Below are positions 54,108 through 61,176 of a stretch of 61,176 nucleotides of DNA, one piece after another. Within the stretch, counting starts at the first letter, position 1. Every line of letters begins with the position of its first letter. The position numbers and the translations under genes were made by a program. Source of the DNA: Peribacillus deserti (GTDB lineage Bacteria; Bacillota; Bacilli; Bacillales; DSM-1321); the NCBI RefSeq assembly GCF_002863585.1, contig NZ_PGUY01000054.1:1-61176 (forward strand), in the 5' to 3' direction. The notes beneath the pieces are model-generated. The model was given only the letters and a program-made list of their open reading frames with translations, did no database searches and was not told the DNA's origin.

Positions 54108-55016
54108 ATGGAATTTAGAGTATTGCGATATTTTCTAACTGTTGCAAGAGAAGGAAGCATCACGGGTGCCGCTGATTTTTTGCATGTTACACAGCCAACT
54201 TTGTCGAGACAACTAAAGGACCTTGAGGAGGAGTTGGGTAAAAAACTATTTATACGCAGCAGTCACAGTATCAATCTCACAGAAGAAGGAATGCACCTGC
54301 GGAAGAGAGCAGAAGAAATCGTTGAAATGATCGATAAATTACAGGCAGAATTTAGTTCCATGGAAGAAACAATAAGTGGTGATGTTTACATAGGTGGCGG
54401 TGAAACAGACTCTATGAGACTGATTGCACGGGCAGCAAAAGAATTACAGATACATTATCCAAATATAAGGTATCATCTCTACAGCGGAAATGAAGATGAC
54501 GTGACTGAACGGCTTGACAAAGGGTTGCTTGATTTTGGTATTTTAATTCAACCAGCAGATTTATCCAAATACAATTATGTGAACATCCCAGCCAAAGATG
54601 TGTGGGGGATTGTTATGAGGAAAGATAGTCCTCTTGCCTGCAAAGATACCATTCAAGCAGCGGATTTATTAAATGTGCCGCTAATCTGTTCACGCCAGGC
54701 TATGAAACAGACATTTTCTAAAAATGAATTTACGGCTTGGTTTGGTGAAGAATTTGATAAATTAAACATCGTGACTACATACAATCTTGCCTATAATGCA
54801 GCCATTATGGTGGATGAAGGAATTGGTTATGCAGTAACCATTGACAAAATAGTGGATACGTCTAGTGACAGTAATCTTTGTTTTAGACCGCTAAAGCCAA
54901 GAATTGAATCTGGCTTAAATATCGTTTGGAAAAAGCATCAAGTTTTTTCCGCTGCTGCGGATATGTTTTTAAGAGTAATTCAGGAGAAATTCTCAAATTC
55001 TTTATATGGACAATAG
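54108..55016 (+). CDS. LysR-family transcription regulator
   Basis: A 302-residue LysR regulator. N-terminal winged helix: MEFRVLRYFLTVAREGSITG, HVTQPTLSRQLKDLEEELGK. The C-terminal effector domain follows, with NIVTTYNLAYNAAIMVDEGI near the end. Ligand unknown. GAAGGAG lies five to six bases ahead of the ATG. It is divergent from the MFS/SDR gene group and the operator between them suggests control of both directions. The lost dehydrogenases may have been its original targets. Confidence 0.95.
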   Translation: MEFRVLRYFLTVAREGSITGAADFLHVTQPTLSRQLKDLEEELGKKLFIRSSHSINLTEEGMHLRKRAEEIVEMIDKLQAEFSSMEETISGDVYIGGGETDSMRLIARAAKELQIHYPNIRYHLYSGNEDDVTERLDKGLLDFGILIQPADLSKYNYVNIPAKDVWGIVMRKDSPLACKDTIQAADLLNVPLICSRQAMKQTFSKNEFTAWFGEEFDKLNIVTTYNLAYNAAIMVDEGIGYAVTIDKIVDTSSDSNLCFRPLKPRIESGLNIVWKKHQVFSAAADMFLRVIQEKFSNSLYGQ

Positions 55017-55145
55017 CCTCTGACTCTGACGGCCAGTCATACACTACTTCAAATTTGAGAGAAGAATGATTGCTGCAGCATTGGCTGAATAGTTTTGGTG
55101 CTGATTTTATCTTGTACTTCATCATACTTTGAAGCTTATATATAA

Positions 55146-55178
55146 GGATGTCCCAAAAGACCGGCTTTTGGGACATCC
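55146..55178. terminator. Bidirectional terminator of convergent genes
   Basis: GGATGTCCCAAAAG pairs perfectly with CTTTTGGGACATCC across five bases. Between the LysR and dehydrogenase genes. Confidence 0.9.
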
Positions 55179-55204
55179 TCGAATACATTTCATTTTTACG
55201 GAGC

Positions 55205-56245
55205 TCAAATTGTGCTAGTGTCAATCACGAATCGATACTTCACATCCGAAGCTAATACGCGTTCATAGGCTTCATCAATTTGATCAGCAGAGATGACTTC
55301 AATCTTAGGAACAATGTTATGTTCTGCACAGAACTCGAGCATCTCCTGTGTCTCACGGATGCCGCCAATCATTGAACCTGCAAATGAACGGCGATGACCA
55401 ATGAGAGAGAACACATTTAGTGACAATGGTTCTGCAGGTGCACCGACATTAACTAGAGTACCATCCAGAGTGAGCAGTGAGAAATACGCATCAATGTCAA
55501 TCTTGGCACTTACGGTGTTAATAATTACGTCAAAGGATCTGGCCAGTTTCTGAAATGTTTCTGGGTCGCTTGTGGCATAGTAGCTGTCTGCTCCGAATTG
55601 CAAACCATCTTCCTTTTTATTCAAGGTTTGTGACAGGACAGTCACTTCTGCACCCATGGCGTGTGCAATCTTGACAGCCATATGTCCAAGACCTCCCATA
55701 CCAACAACCGCTACTTTCTTACCTGGTCCAGCCCCCCAATGGTTTAATGGAGAGTAGGTCGTAATGCCTGCACAAAGTAATGGTGCTGCAGCATCAAGCT
55801 CAATATTATCTGGAATTCTAACTACAAAGTCCTCAGTTACAACAATATGAGTAGAATAGCCACCTTGAGTAGGCTCACCGTATTTGTCAACACCAGCGTA
55901 GGTAGGGACATTTCCCTTTAGGCAGTATTGCTCCTCTCCTTTACGGCAGTTCTCACATTCTCCACAGGAGTCAACCATACAACCAACGCCAACTCGGTCA
56001 CCCACTTTATACTTTGTTACCTTGGCTCCAATATCTGTAACAATTCCCGCAATCTCATGTCCAGGGACAAGAGGATAGTTCACGGGACCCCATTCACCGT
56101 GAGCAGTATGGATGTCAGAATGGCATATGCCTGCATATTTAATTTCAATTAGAACATCCTGCAAATCAAGGTCGCGTCTTTGAATTTCAGCAGATCGAAA
56201 CGGTTTGTCCGGCCCATCAACTGCTCGTGCTTTAGCTGTTACCAT
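55205..56245 (-). CDS. adhA: Zinc-dependent alcohol dehydrogenase (AdhA-like)
   Basis: A 346-residue zinc alcohol dehydrogenase of the B. subtilis AdhA/YahK type, reducing aldehydes with NAD(P)H. Catalytic zinc ligands: Cys41 ([15 protein letters not shown]) and His63-Glu64 in PGHE. Structural zinc cysteines: Cys94, 97, 100, 108. Rossmann motif [12 protein letters not shown]. Start at ATG 56245, seven bases past GGAGGT; a 5-codon longer frame is less good. Divergent from a MerR regulator: the layout matches the AdhR-controlled adhA locus, an aldehyde defence system in Bacillus. Symbol by that analogy. Confidence 0.88.
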   Translation of the reverse strand: MVTAKARAVDGPDKPFRSAEIQRRDLDLQDVLIEIKYAGICHSDIHTAHGEWGPVNYPLVPGHEIAGIVTDIGAKVTKYKVGDRVGVGCMVDSCGECENCRKGEEQYCLKGNVPTYAGVDKYGEPTQGGYSTHIVVTEDFVVRIPDNIELDAAAPLLCAGITTYSPLNHWGAGPGKKVAVVGMGGLGHMAVKIAHAMGAEVTVLSQTLNKKEDGLQFGADSYYATSDPETFQKLARSFDVIINTVSAKIDIDAYFSLLTLDGTLVNVGAPAEPLSLNVFSLIGHRRSFAGSMIGGIRETQEMLEFCAEHNIVPKIEVISADQIDEAYERVLASDVKYRFVIDTSTI

Positions 56246-56299
56246 CGTTGAAACCTCCAATTTTGATATTTTAAGAGAACCTTTTTCTCTTTCAAAACT

Positions 56300-56330
56300 A
56301 GAATAATCCCTATAGTTAACTCTAGGTCAA
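56300..56330 (-). promoter_or_regulatory. MerR-type promoter of the adhA-like gene
   Basis: On the minus strand TTGACC, a 19-base spacer and TATTCT. The long spacer and the dyad CCTATAGTTAACTCTAGG inside it (56309-56326) are the hallmarks of MerR-activated promoters, where the regulator untwists DNA. Confidence 0.85.
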
Positions 56331-56455
56331 GTGATAACCTATCCATAAATTAACCTGATATAAATTTTTGACATTACGAAGCCAGCATGAGAGAATTCTT
56401 TCAAAACATAGAGATAACTCGAAGTCTATCTCATAAGAAATGGAGATAAATAACG

Positions 56456-56860
56456 GTGACGTATTCTATCAGCGAAGTTGCAAAAGAATTAAATCTTACA
56501 GTATATGCCCTGCGGTACTACGACAAAGAGGGCCTCATGCCTTTTGTAGAACGGACTCCCAGTGGCACCCGTTTATTTAAAGATTCTGATATTGATGCAT
56601 TAAAAATCATTCAATGTCTTAAATCTACCGGGATGCCTATAAAGGACATTAAGGGGTTCATTGAATGGTGTTCTGAGGGCGATTCAACCTTGCAGCAAAG
56701 ATATGACATGTTTTTGGAGCGAAAAGCTGCAGTAGAAGCACAACTGGCAGAACTAAATAAGACAATGGCACTCATAAATCATAAATGCGATTATTACATG
56801 ACTGCATTAAATGCAGGAACGGAAAATATACATAAAAACGATAAAATAGGTAATTTTTAA
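56456..56860 (+). CDS. adhR: MerR-family regulator (AdhR-like)
   Basis: A 134-residue MerR regulator. Winged helix: YSISEVAKELNLTVYALRYY, KEGLMPFVERTPSGTRLF; then a dimerisation helix (RKAAVEAQLAELNKTMALIN). AdhR-type regulators sense aldehydes through a conserved Cys, and here Cys residues lie in IIQCLKSTGMPIKDI and EWCSEGD. Start is GTG 56456, ten bases past GGAG. It is divergent from the adhA-like gene across a promoter with a MerR-type 19-bp spacer. Symbol by analogy to B. subtilis. Confidence 0.86.
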   Translation: MTYSISEVAKELNLTVYALRYYDKEGLMPFVERTPSGTRLFKDSDIDALKIIQCLKSTGMPIKDIKGFIEWCSEGDSTLQQRYDMFLERKAAVEAQLAELNKTMALINHKCDYYMTALNAGTENIHKNDKIGNF

Positions 56861-57261
56861 TTACAGAAAGCCGCCATGGCTGTTGACTTAAGTTCAGGCT
56901 GCTCTTTTGTCGTGGCAGCCTCCTGAATTTTAATGCCTCCTCAACATTCACTTGAACTAAAATTTTATATCCTACACCGGCCCTGATCTCCTAAGAAACA
57001 AAGAAAATAGGCTGCCGCAGCAGCCTTCCATTGTTACATTAACGTACCCATAGTTCTAATGATCCTTTTTCAAGTGTTAAAAAGACTCCCCTGCCGTTTT
57101 GTACCAGATATTAAAGTGTTGACTAATTCTATTCCATTGACTTTTTAGAAAAACCCATACAGTAGACATTTTGTGCCCCGTTTCCGTCCCTTTAATTCCA
57201 GTAGCAAAAAAGTAATAAAGCGGCCTTAATACGCTCCTTTATTTTTTAATAGCTCTGTTAA

Positions 57262-57749
57262 ACATGGCTGTTGATTGCAGCTAGCAGGCACTCGCGGACC
57301 TTAGGGGCGGTCCGGGAGCCTCCTCGGCGTTGACGCCTGTGGGGTCTCCCTTGATAGAAAGGCGCATGACGGTGACTTTCAAGGTAGTTCTTTTATAAGA
57401 ACTGTGGTGAAGAGTCTGGTTAAAAGCCACATCTAAGAGAAAGTCAGACACCTGATAAAGAAGACTTGCTGATTGGCAAGCGACAGCGAAGACAGAAGCT
57501 TAGTCGCCCTTACCACGCTCGTAACGCCACGTCCTGTGGCCCCGCCTGGCTCGCACATCCTGTGCTTCGTGCGTTAGCCAGGCATAAGATGAGCGACAGA
57601 AAAAGGCCGCTTTTGCCTTTTGATGGCGATTGGCTAGACCCGCGGTGTCAGTCCGGAGCTGGACAATACCTGCTTTTCCCGCAGGAGTCTCGCATATCCG
57701 TTCCAATCAACATCGTGCAAAAATCAACAATAACCTTTAACATAGCCTT
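57262..57749. repeat. Long-form dispersed repeat (copy F)
   Basis: Contains the same core as copy B in the opposite order relative to this strand (AAGACTTGCTGATTGGCAAG, GTAACGCCACGTCCTGTGG, TGGCTAGACCCGCGGTGTC). Right end CAACAATAACCTTTAACATA plus GCCTT is a weak match to the terminal repeat; the left end is worn. Frames inside are not genes. Confidence 0.75.
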
Positions 57750-57894
57750 TTTAATAGGGAAAATATCAAGTGATACTTCGTTCCTCCTTGGCTTTTTTTA
57801 TTTATATTACCCCGGCGGCTTCTTCCATACTACATGCCAAAAGCTTTTATGGAAATTCTCCTTATAAGTTTCACTCGTTCCGCGTTTGTAATGT

Positions 57895-57922
57895 ACAGGC
57901 ATATTAAGATTCTCATAGTATA
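57895..57922 (+). promoter_or_regulatory. Putative sporulation sigma (K/E) promoter
   Basis: AC, 17 bases, CATAGTATA, matching the sigma-K pattern AC-N16-17-CATAnnnTA. It lies 44 bp before the ATG of the Gly/Tyr-rich protein. Confidence 0.5.
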
Positions 57923-57965
57923 AAACATGTTAGTTCTAACAAAATTTTTTAAAGGAGGATGAAAG

Positions 57966-58154
57966 ATGGGTTATCCTAATAGGTACGGTCCCCGGTTTGG
58001 CCCAAGGTATGGTCCACGCCGACCTTACCCACCTTATCGCTATGGTTATGGTCCTTACGGTTATGGAGCTGCAGGATCCTTTGCTGGAGGATTTGCAGGT
58101 GGTTTTGTAGGTGGTTTTGCAGGTGCAGCATTAGCTGCCCCGTTTTTCTGGTAA
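57966..58154 (+). CDS. Gly/Tyr/Pro-rich small protein, probable spore-layer component
   Basis: A 62-residue protein of low complexity: a first half of RYGPRFGPRYGPRRPYPPYR type (Arg, Tyr, Pro, Gly) and a second half of repeated GGFAGG/GGFVGG units ending in AAPFFW. This is a composition common in spore coat and exosporium proteins; function not otherwise deducible. AAAGGAGG lies seven bases ahead of the ATG, and a sigma-K/E-like promoter lies further upstream. A strong terminator follows. Tyr-rich proteins are often cross-linked in the coat. Confidence 0.72.
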   Translation: MGYPNRYGPRFGPRYGPRRPYPPYRYGYGPYGYGAAGSFAGGFAGGFVGGFAGAALAAPFFW

Positions 58155-58163
58155 TAATTTTGA

Positions 58164-58199
58164 TAAAGGGTCCACTAGTACTTTTTCGGGGACCCTTTA
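58164..58199 (+). terminator. Rho-independent terminator
   Basis: TAAAGGGTCC pairs with GGACCCTTTA. Confidence 0.85.
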
Positions 58200-58312
58200 A
58201 AAATATACACCCGTTCGTGCAGCACCAAAAAGGGCTGTTTCAGCAGCCATTTTACTTCAATTAACTCACCTGTAGAGTTTCTACAAATTACCATTCACTG
58301 CTTAAATATTTA

Positions 58313-58462
58313 TTAAAGTAGATACATACCTGGACAATTTTTGATCATGCCAAGCACAGTCCAAAAGTCCGTTCTATTCCCAACAGCCTCAGGCGAATAA
58401 GGAACCTGAACGTTATGTACATGTCCATTCTTAATGGATGGCTGCACGATCTCCCACATCAT
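58313..58462 (-). CDS. Short hypothetical ORF (49 aa)
   Basis: Starts at ATG 58462 with GGAGG eight bases upstream. The product reads MMWEIVQPSIKNGHVHNVQV, PYSPEAVGNRTDFWTVLGMI and KNCPGMYLL. It looks like ordinary soluble protein text but could equally be the C-terminal piece of a longer lost gene. No family known. Accepted only because of the ribosome site and clean composition. Confidence 0.45.
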   Translation of the reverse strand: MMWEIVQPSIKNGHVHNVQVPYSPEAVGNRTDFWTVLGMIKNCPGMYLL

Positions 58463-58494
58463 ATTTTCTGCCTCCACACGAATAAATTTTGCTC

Positions 58495-58514
58495 AACTAA
58501 CACACCAGTTAGTT
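58495..58514. repeat. Palindrome AACTAAC-N6-GTTAGTT
   Basis: A perfect inverted repeat, AACTAAC / GTTAGTT, the best example of a short palindrome seen in varied form after the GGCTGC hairpins (near 36278 and 34496, for example). It overlaps the stop codon of the DinB-type gene at 58509. Confidence 0.6.
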
Positions 58515-58964
58515 AATTAAGATTTGGTTATTAATATGATGTTCCATATGTTCAACGTAGTCCTGTATCAGCCATTCCAAGGTTTTTTGATGGTTATTTC
58601 CTATATCACAAAGATAAGATAATTTCTCCGCAGGAATATGGATCAATATATGTACGATTTGATGATTTAATGTTTGAAAAAGAGTTATGATTTCATCCAG
58701 TTCCCTTTCTTGATAATGTTGCACTGCCACCCACTCTTCTTGATTATATGACTGGATAATATATGGTTGTTCTTCATATTGAATTTTTACAAACCTTTCA
58801 ATATTATTTATAGCAGAGTCACACAGATGTCCTACTATTTCTTTTTTAGACCATTTATTCGGTGAAGGTCGATTAGATATTTCTGTTTCTGACATTGCGG
58901 TGCATTCTTTTGGTAATGAATGTATCCAGTGATTTAGTCTATTTATTACATTCTCCATACTCAC
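58509..58964 (-). CDS. DinB/YfiT-superfamily protein
   Basis: A 151-residue DinB-fold helical protein. Seen: the start NVINRLNHWIHSLP, then RPSPNKWSKKEIVGHLCDSA (the W-S-x-K-E-I-x-G-H-L-x-D-S-A signature with the first metal His), and HMEHHINNQIL near the end with the other histidines. These are thiol-S-transferases or hydrolases dependent on a divalent metal; substrate unknown. GTG at 58964 or ATG at 58958, both served by GGGGAGA. Unrelated in detail to the DinB protein at 18630. Confidence 0.9.
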   Translation of the reverse strand: MSMENVINRLNHWIHSLPKECTAMSETEISNRPSPNKWSKKEIVGHLCDSAINNIERFVKIQYEEQPYIIQSYNQEEWVAVQHYQERELDEIITLFQTLNHQIVHILIHIPAEKLSYLCDIGNNHQKTLEWLIQDYVEHMEHHINNQILIN

Positions 58965-59243
58965 ACTCTCCCCTTCAATATGTATCTAGTACACTATTCG
59001 TCTAAAAACCTTATTTACCCTTCTACCACTCACCTGTTCCATTAAACTAAAGCTGCCTAGGCAGCCATTCGTTCTTAAGCGCTATCTGTTTGTTAAAGTA
59101 CAATAATTTACAATTTTATTCTAACTATTGGCTAACTTAAACCTATTGGCCCTTAAAAGTGGAATATTAGCAGAGCCTCATCGTTCATTATTATTAAAAC
59201 AAGAGTATATTTTATCCCAGCTTAAAATATATGGATGGATGAA
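58965..59243. other. Intergenic region
   Basis: About 280 bp. The palindrome GCTGCCTAGGCAGC at 59052-59065 belongs to the short hairpin family. No gene supported. Confidence 0.5.
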
Positions 59244-59268
59244 GTTTAAAACTATTAAAATGGGGTAT
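59244..59268 (+). promoter_or_regulatory. Sigma-B promoter of the second RsbR paralog
   Basis: GTTTAA, 13 bases, GGGTAT: an exact match to the Bacillus sigma-B consensus, 55 bp before the ATG at 59323. The first paralog lacks this sequence. Confidence 0.85.
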
Positions 59269-59322
59269 ATTCCTTAGGTTATTATATTTAGCTTGCGGCT
59301 TATTAGGGGGAGCATAGGAGAT

Positions 59323-60144
59323 ATGTCTACAAAACGATTTTCAAAGGAAAAATTAAGGACTTATTTTAATAAAAACGAAGACATATTTGAGAATAAATTA
59401 CTAACTGAAGCAGTGAATGTTTCAGGAAAAATCAATGATATTCTTAATATGGGGAACATTGATTTGGTAAGTAATGCCAAAAGGCTGGTTTACTATACGA
59501 TTGAAGAAAATGAATTAGATTTAATCGCTTTTGCAAAGCAGGAGGGGATAGCTTGGGCGGGACACTCATTAACACTTTCTTTAAAATTAGAATGGGTCCA
59601 AGCAATCCGAAGAACTCTATGGCAGATGATTTTCACCCTTAACGAGGATAATGATCATACTATAGAATCTGCAGAATTTTTCAATCTAGAACAAATAGTA
59701 AACGACCAGATTGATCAATTTCTCAACAATTTTTTCCTTAGTTATTCCAAATATAAAGATGAAATGCTCCTTAAACAGAGAAAATTAGTTGAGCATTTAT
59801 CGGTTCCAATTATTCCAGTCAGCGAAAATGTTTCCGTTTTACCTTTAATTGGCACACTTGACTCTTACAGGGTTGAAATAATAGAAGAGAAAGTGTTAAA
59901 CGAAATAGGTTCAAGAAGATTCCAAACTCTCGTTCTAGATCTCTCAGGTGTAGCCATGATGGAGATGGATGTAATCAATCATTTTGAAAAAATCTTAGCT
60001 GGGATATCTATGATGGGTTGTAAATCCATTCTCACTGGAATTCGACCTGACCTAGTAAGAAAAATGATACATGCCGGAATTCGTTTTGAAAAAGACGCGG
60101 AAACAAAAGGTACTCTCCAAGAGACCTTAAAGCTGTATCTTTAA
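59323..60144 (+). CDS. RsbR-type STAS-domain protein (stressosome paralog 2)
   Basis: A 273-residue protein close to the paralog at 46520-47341 over its whole length (shared: LIAFAKQEGIAWAG, LKLEWVQAIRRTLWQ, EHLSVPIIPVSENVSVLPLI). N-terminal helical sensor half, then STAS (GTLDSYRVEIIEEKV, LDLSGVAMMEMDV, LTGIRPDLVRKM). The phospho-acceptor Thr of RsbRA is Met here and the first site keeps Ser. Preceded by an exact sigma-B promoter, it would be both regulator and member of the sigma-B system. Start at ATG 59323 with AGGAG close upstream. Followed by a terminator and a convergent CBO0543 gene. Confidence 0.91.
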   Translation: MSTKRFSKEKLRTYFNKNEDIFENKLLTEAVNVSGKINDILNMGNIDLVSNAKRLVYYTIEENELDLIAFAKQEGIAWAGHSLTLSLKLEWVQAIRRTLWQMIFTLNEDNDHTIESAEFFNLEQIVNDQIDQFLNNFFLSYSKYKDEMLLKQRKLVEHLSVPIIPVSENVSVLPLIGTLDSYRVEIIEEKVLNEIGSRRFQTLVLDLSGVAMMEMDVINHFEKILAGISMMGCKSILTGIRPDLVRKMIHAGIRFEKDAETKGTLQETLKLYL

Positions 60145-60150
60145 CTAGAC

Positions 60151-60180
60151 AAAAAATGACCGTGGGCAACGGTCTTTTTT
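60151..60180 (+). terminator. Rho-independent terminator
   Basis: AAAAATGACCGT pairs with ACGGTCTTTTTT, then further T. Confidence 0.9.
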
Positions 60181-60294
60181 GTTACTTCCACTAGATGTAA
60201 TGAAAGCTACAACACCACTGTCTTGTTAACCAACAGCTCCCTGCAGGTAATCACGATTAAAACAATTCCCAAACAAGATTTAACCGCAAGGTGA

Positions 60295-60756
60295 TTACCC
60301 TTTTTCAATATTAATGAGCTTCCTAACTACAATCAGGTTCATGTATAGAATAAGGAAAATAAACGGATATAACATAGCTGAATACCATAGCTTCCATCCG
60401 TTATAGTATAGGTACTCTGTTTGTAGGATAAGCCACTCAAACAACACTGAAAAAAAGGTCCAAAAAAAAATGTATTTTGCCCTTATTAGGATCCCTTTGT
60501 TCACTGGGAAATAGTTAAGGAATAAAATATTTATAGGAATAAAATACATAAAACTGCTTAAGAAACCTTGCCACTGAAACCCTTGGTTAAAGTAACCATA
60601 TAGGTTCAAATGAAGACTGAGAACCTCGTCTGTAATAAACCCGAACATTATTGCAAAAATGGAGGTAGAGTATCTTTCACTTTTCTTTAAGTTCTTTGGC
60701 ACGAAATAAGCAATGGCGTTAAGAATAATAAAAAAGATGTAAACTAGAGTCCACAT
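60295..60756 (-). CDS. CBO0543-family membrane protein
   Basis: A 153-residue protein with five hydrophobic segments (TLVYIFFIILNAIAYF, IFAIMFGFITDEVL, FLSSFMYFIPINILFLNYF, FWTFFSVLFEWLIL, MLYPFIFLILYMNLIVV) and the aromatic-rich turns YYNGWKLWYS typical of CBO0543 proteins. The family has no known function and is common in Bacilli and Clostridia. AGGTGG lies four bases before the ATG. It converges on the RsbR paralog. A degraded counterpart sits in the same arrangement at 47520-47648, and a frameshifted relative at 3527-4034. Confidence 0.85.
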   Translation of the reverse strand: MWTLVYIFFIILNAIAYFVPKNLKKSERYSTSIFAIMFGFITDEVLSLHLNLYGYFNQGFQWQGFLSSFMYFIPINILFLNYFPVNKGILIRAKYIFFWTFFSVLFEWLILQTEYLYYNGWKLWYSAMLYPFIFLILYMNLIVVRKLINIEKG

Positions 60757-60921
60757 AATTCCACCTGAATGTTTTAGTCACATTATTTACATTTCTTCCT
60801 TTATTATTCTATCCTCTTACTCATTGGAAATAGCAATTATATTTAAAAAACGAATTCCGGCTGATATACCTGAGCCTTATTAATTTATAGATATCTTCGT
60901 CGAGCCTAATATTCTTATTGC

Positions 60922-61176
60922 AAGGCTGTTTTCGCAAACTTTGTTGTTATTGAACAAGGAGGTAGATTACGTGAGGATGCCCGCGGACCTTAGGGGCGGG
61001 CGCCCGATCCTCCTCGGCTTCGCCTGTGGGGTCTCACCTGATCGAAAAGCGGAGGACGGTGCTTTTCAAGAAAAGATCCATCCAAAAGCTGAATGATGAT
61101 TTTTTTAATTAGAGGCAAGACGCTAAAAGAAAAGCAGACACCTGACCGGCATAAGACTAGCGGCAGTAAAAGGCCG
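60922..61176. repeat. Long-form dispersed repeat (copy G), cut by window end
   Basis: Left end AAGGCTGTTTTCGCAAACTTTG is the terminal repeat; then the GC-rich block (GCGGACCTTAGGGGCGGGCG, CCTCCTCGGCTTCGCCTG) and the start of the core (AAGAAAAGATCCATCCAAAAG). It runs off the right edge. Confidence 0.8.

Noticed and set aside
57466-57867. 133-residue plus-strand frame
   Set aside because: Lies almost wholly in long-form repeat copy F, with matching frames in other copies broken.

Overview
The window reads as a chromosomal segment of a low-GC Gram-positive spore-former of the family Bacillaceae (Bacillus sensu lato). Support comes from strong AGGAGG-type ribosome binding sites, frequent TTG and GTG starts, many families typical of Bacillus (YfmQ, DUF2441, DUF3231, CBO0543, VanW/YoaR, stressosome RsbR paralogs, an AdhR/AdhA-like pair) and promoter sequences matching sigma-B and sigma-E/K patterns. 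No rRNA, tRNA, CRISPR array or prophage is visible. It is an accessory-style region: mostly single genes or two-gene operons, wide intergenic gaps, many decayed genes and several families of intergenic repeats.

Layout. 1-14 kb: a DUF1275 membrane protein, a patatin-like lipase, a frameshifted CBO0543 membrane gene, a luciferase-like oxidoreductase divergent from a nitroreductase/monooxygenase pair, a NUDIX/2H-phosphoesterase pair, a metallo-beta-lactamase-fold hydrolase, a TerB-like protein and a DMT exporter. This part holds three intergenic arrays of nine TATGCTTA motifs at 20-21 bp spacing, the strongest unexplained signal. 14-20 kb: NUDIX, a catalase with a sigma-B-like promoter, DUF2441, hydrolase, DinB. 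19.9-21.7 kb: a tandem array of 52-bp hairpin units interrupted by an IS256-family element with intact 8-bp target duplications and a nonsense-inactivated transposase. 22-31 kb: pentapeptide-repeat protein, broken hydrolase, DUF3967 protein, VanW protein, sugar-dehydrogenase-fold protein, a nucleoside phosphorylase-like gene bracketed by repeats. 31-44 kb: an intact and a decayed DUF3231 gene, DoxX, two acetyltransferases, a methyltransferase, small membrane proteins, YfmQ, a MocR-type regulator, two VOC proteins. 45-47 kb: ArsR regulator with a paired DUF606 transporter and an RsbR paralog. 47-56 kb: BASS transporter, MaoC hotdog protein, VOC, NUDIX, an HPr-like protein without its histidine, a LysR regulator divergent from an MFS exporter flanked by two dehydrogenase remnants. 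55-61 kb: AdhA/AdhR-like pair, a Gly/Tyr-rich probable spore protein, and a second RsbR/CBO0543 cassette.

Common themes are stress defence (catalase, RsbR paralogs, nitroreductase, aldehyde/alcohol dehydrogenase with a MerR regulator), small-molecule clean-up enzymes (NUDIX, VOC, MBL, DinB) and export (DMT, DUF606, MFS, BASS). Dispersed elements with imperfect terminal inverted repeats (AAGGCT-NTTTTC...TTGTTG) occur at least seven times, in a short (about 230 bp) and a long (over 490 bp) form. Assignments rest on reading the sequence and recalling families; no database search was run.
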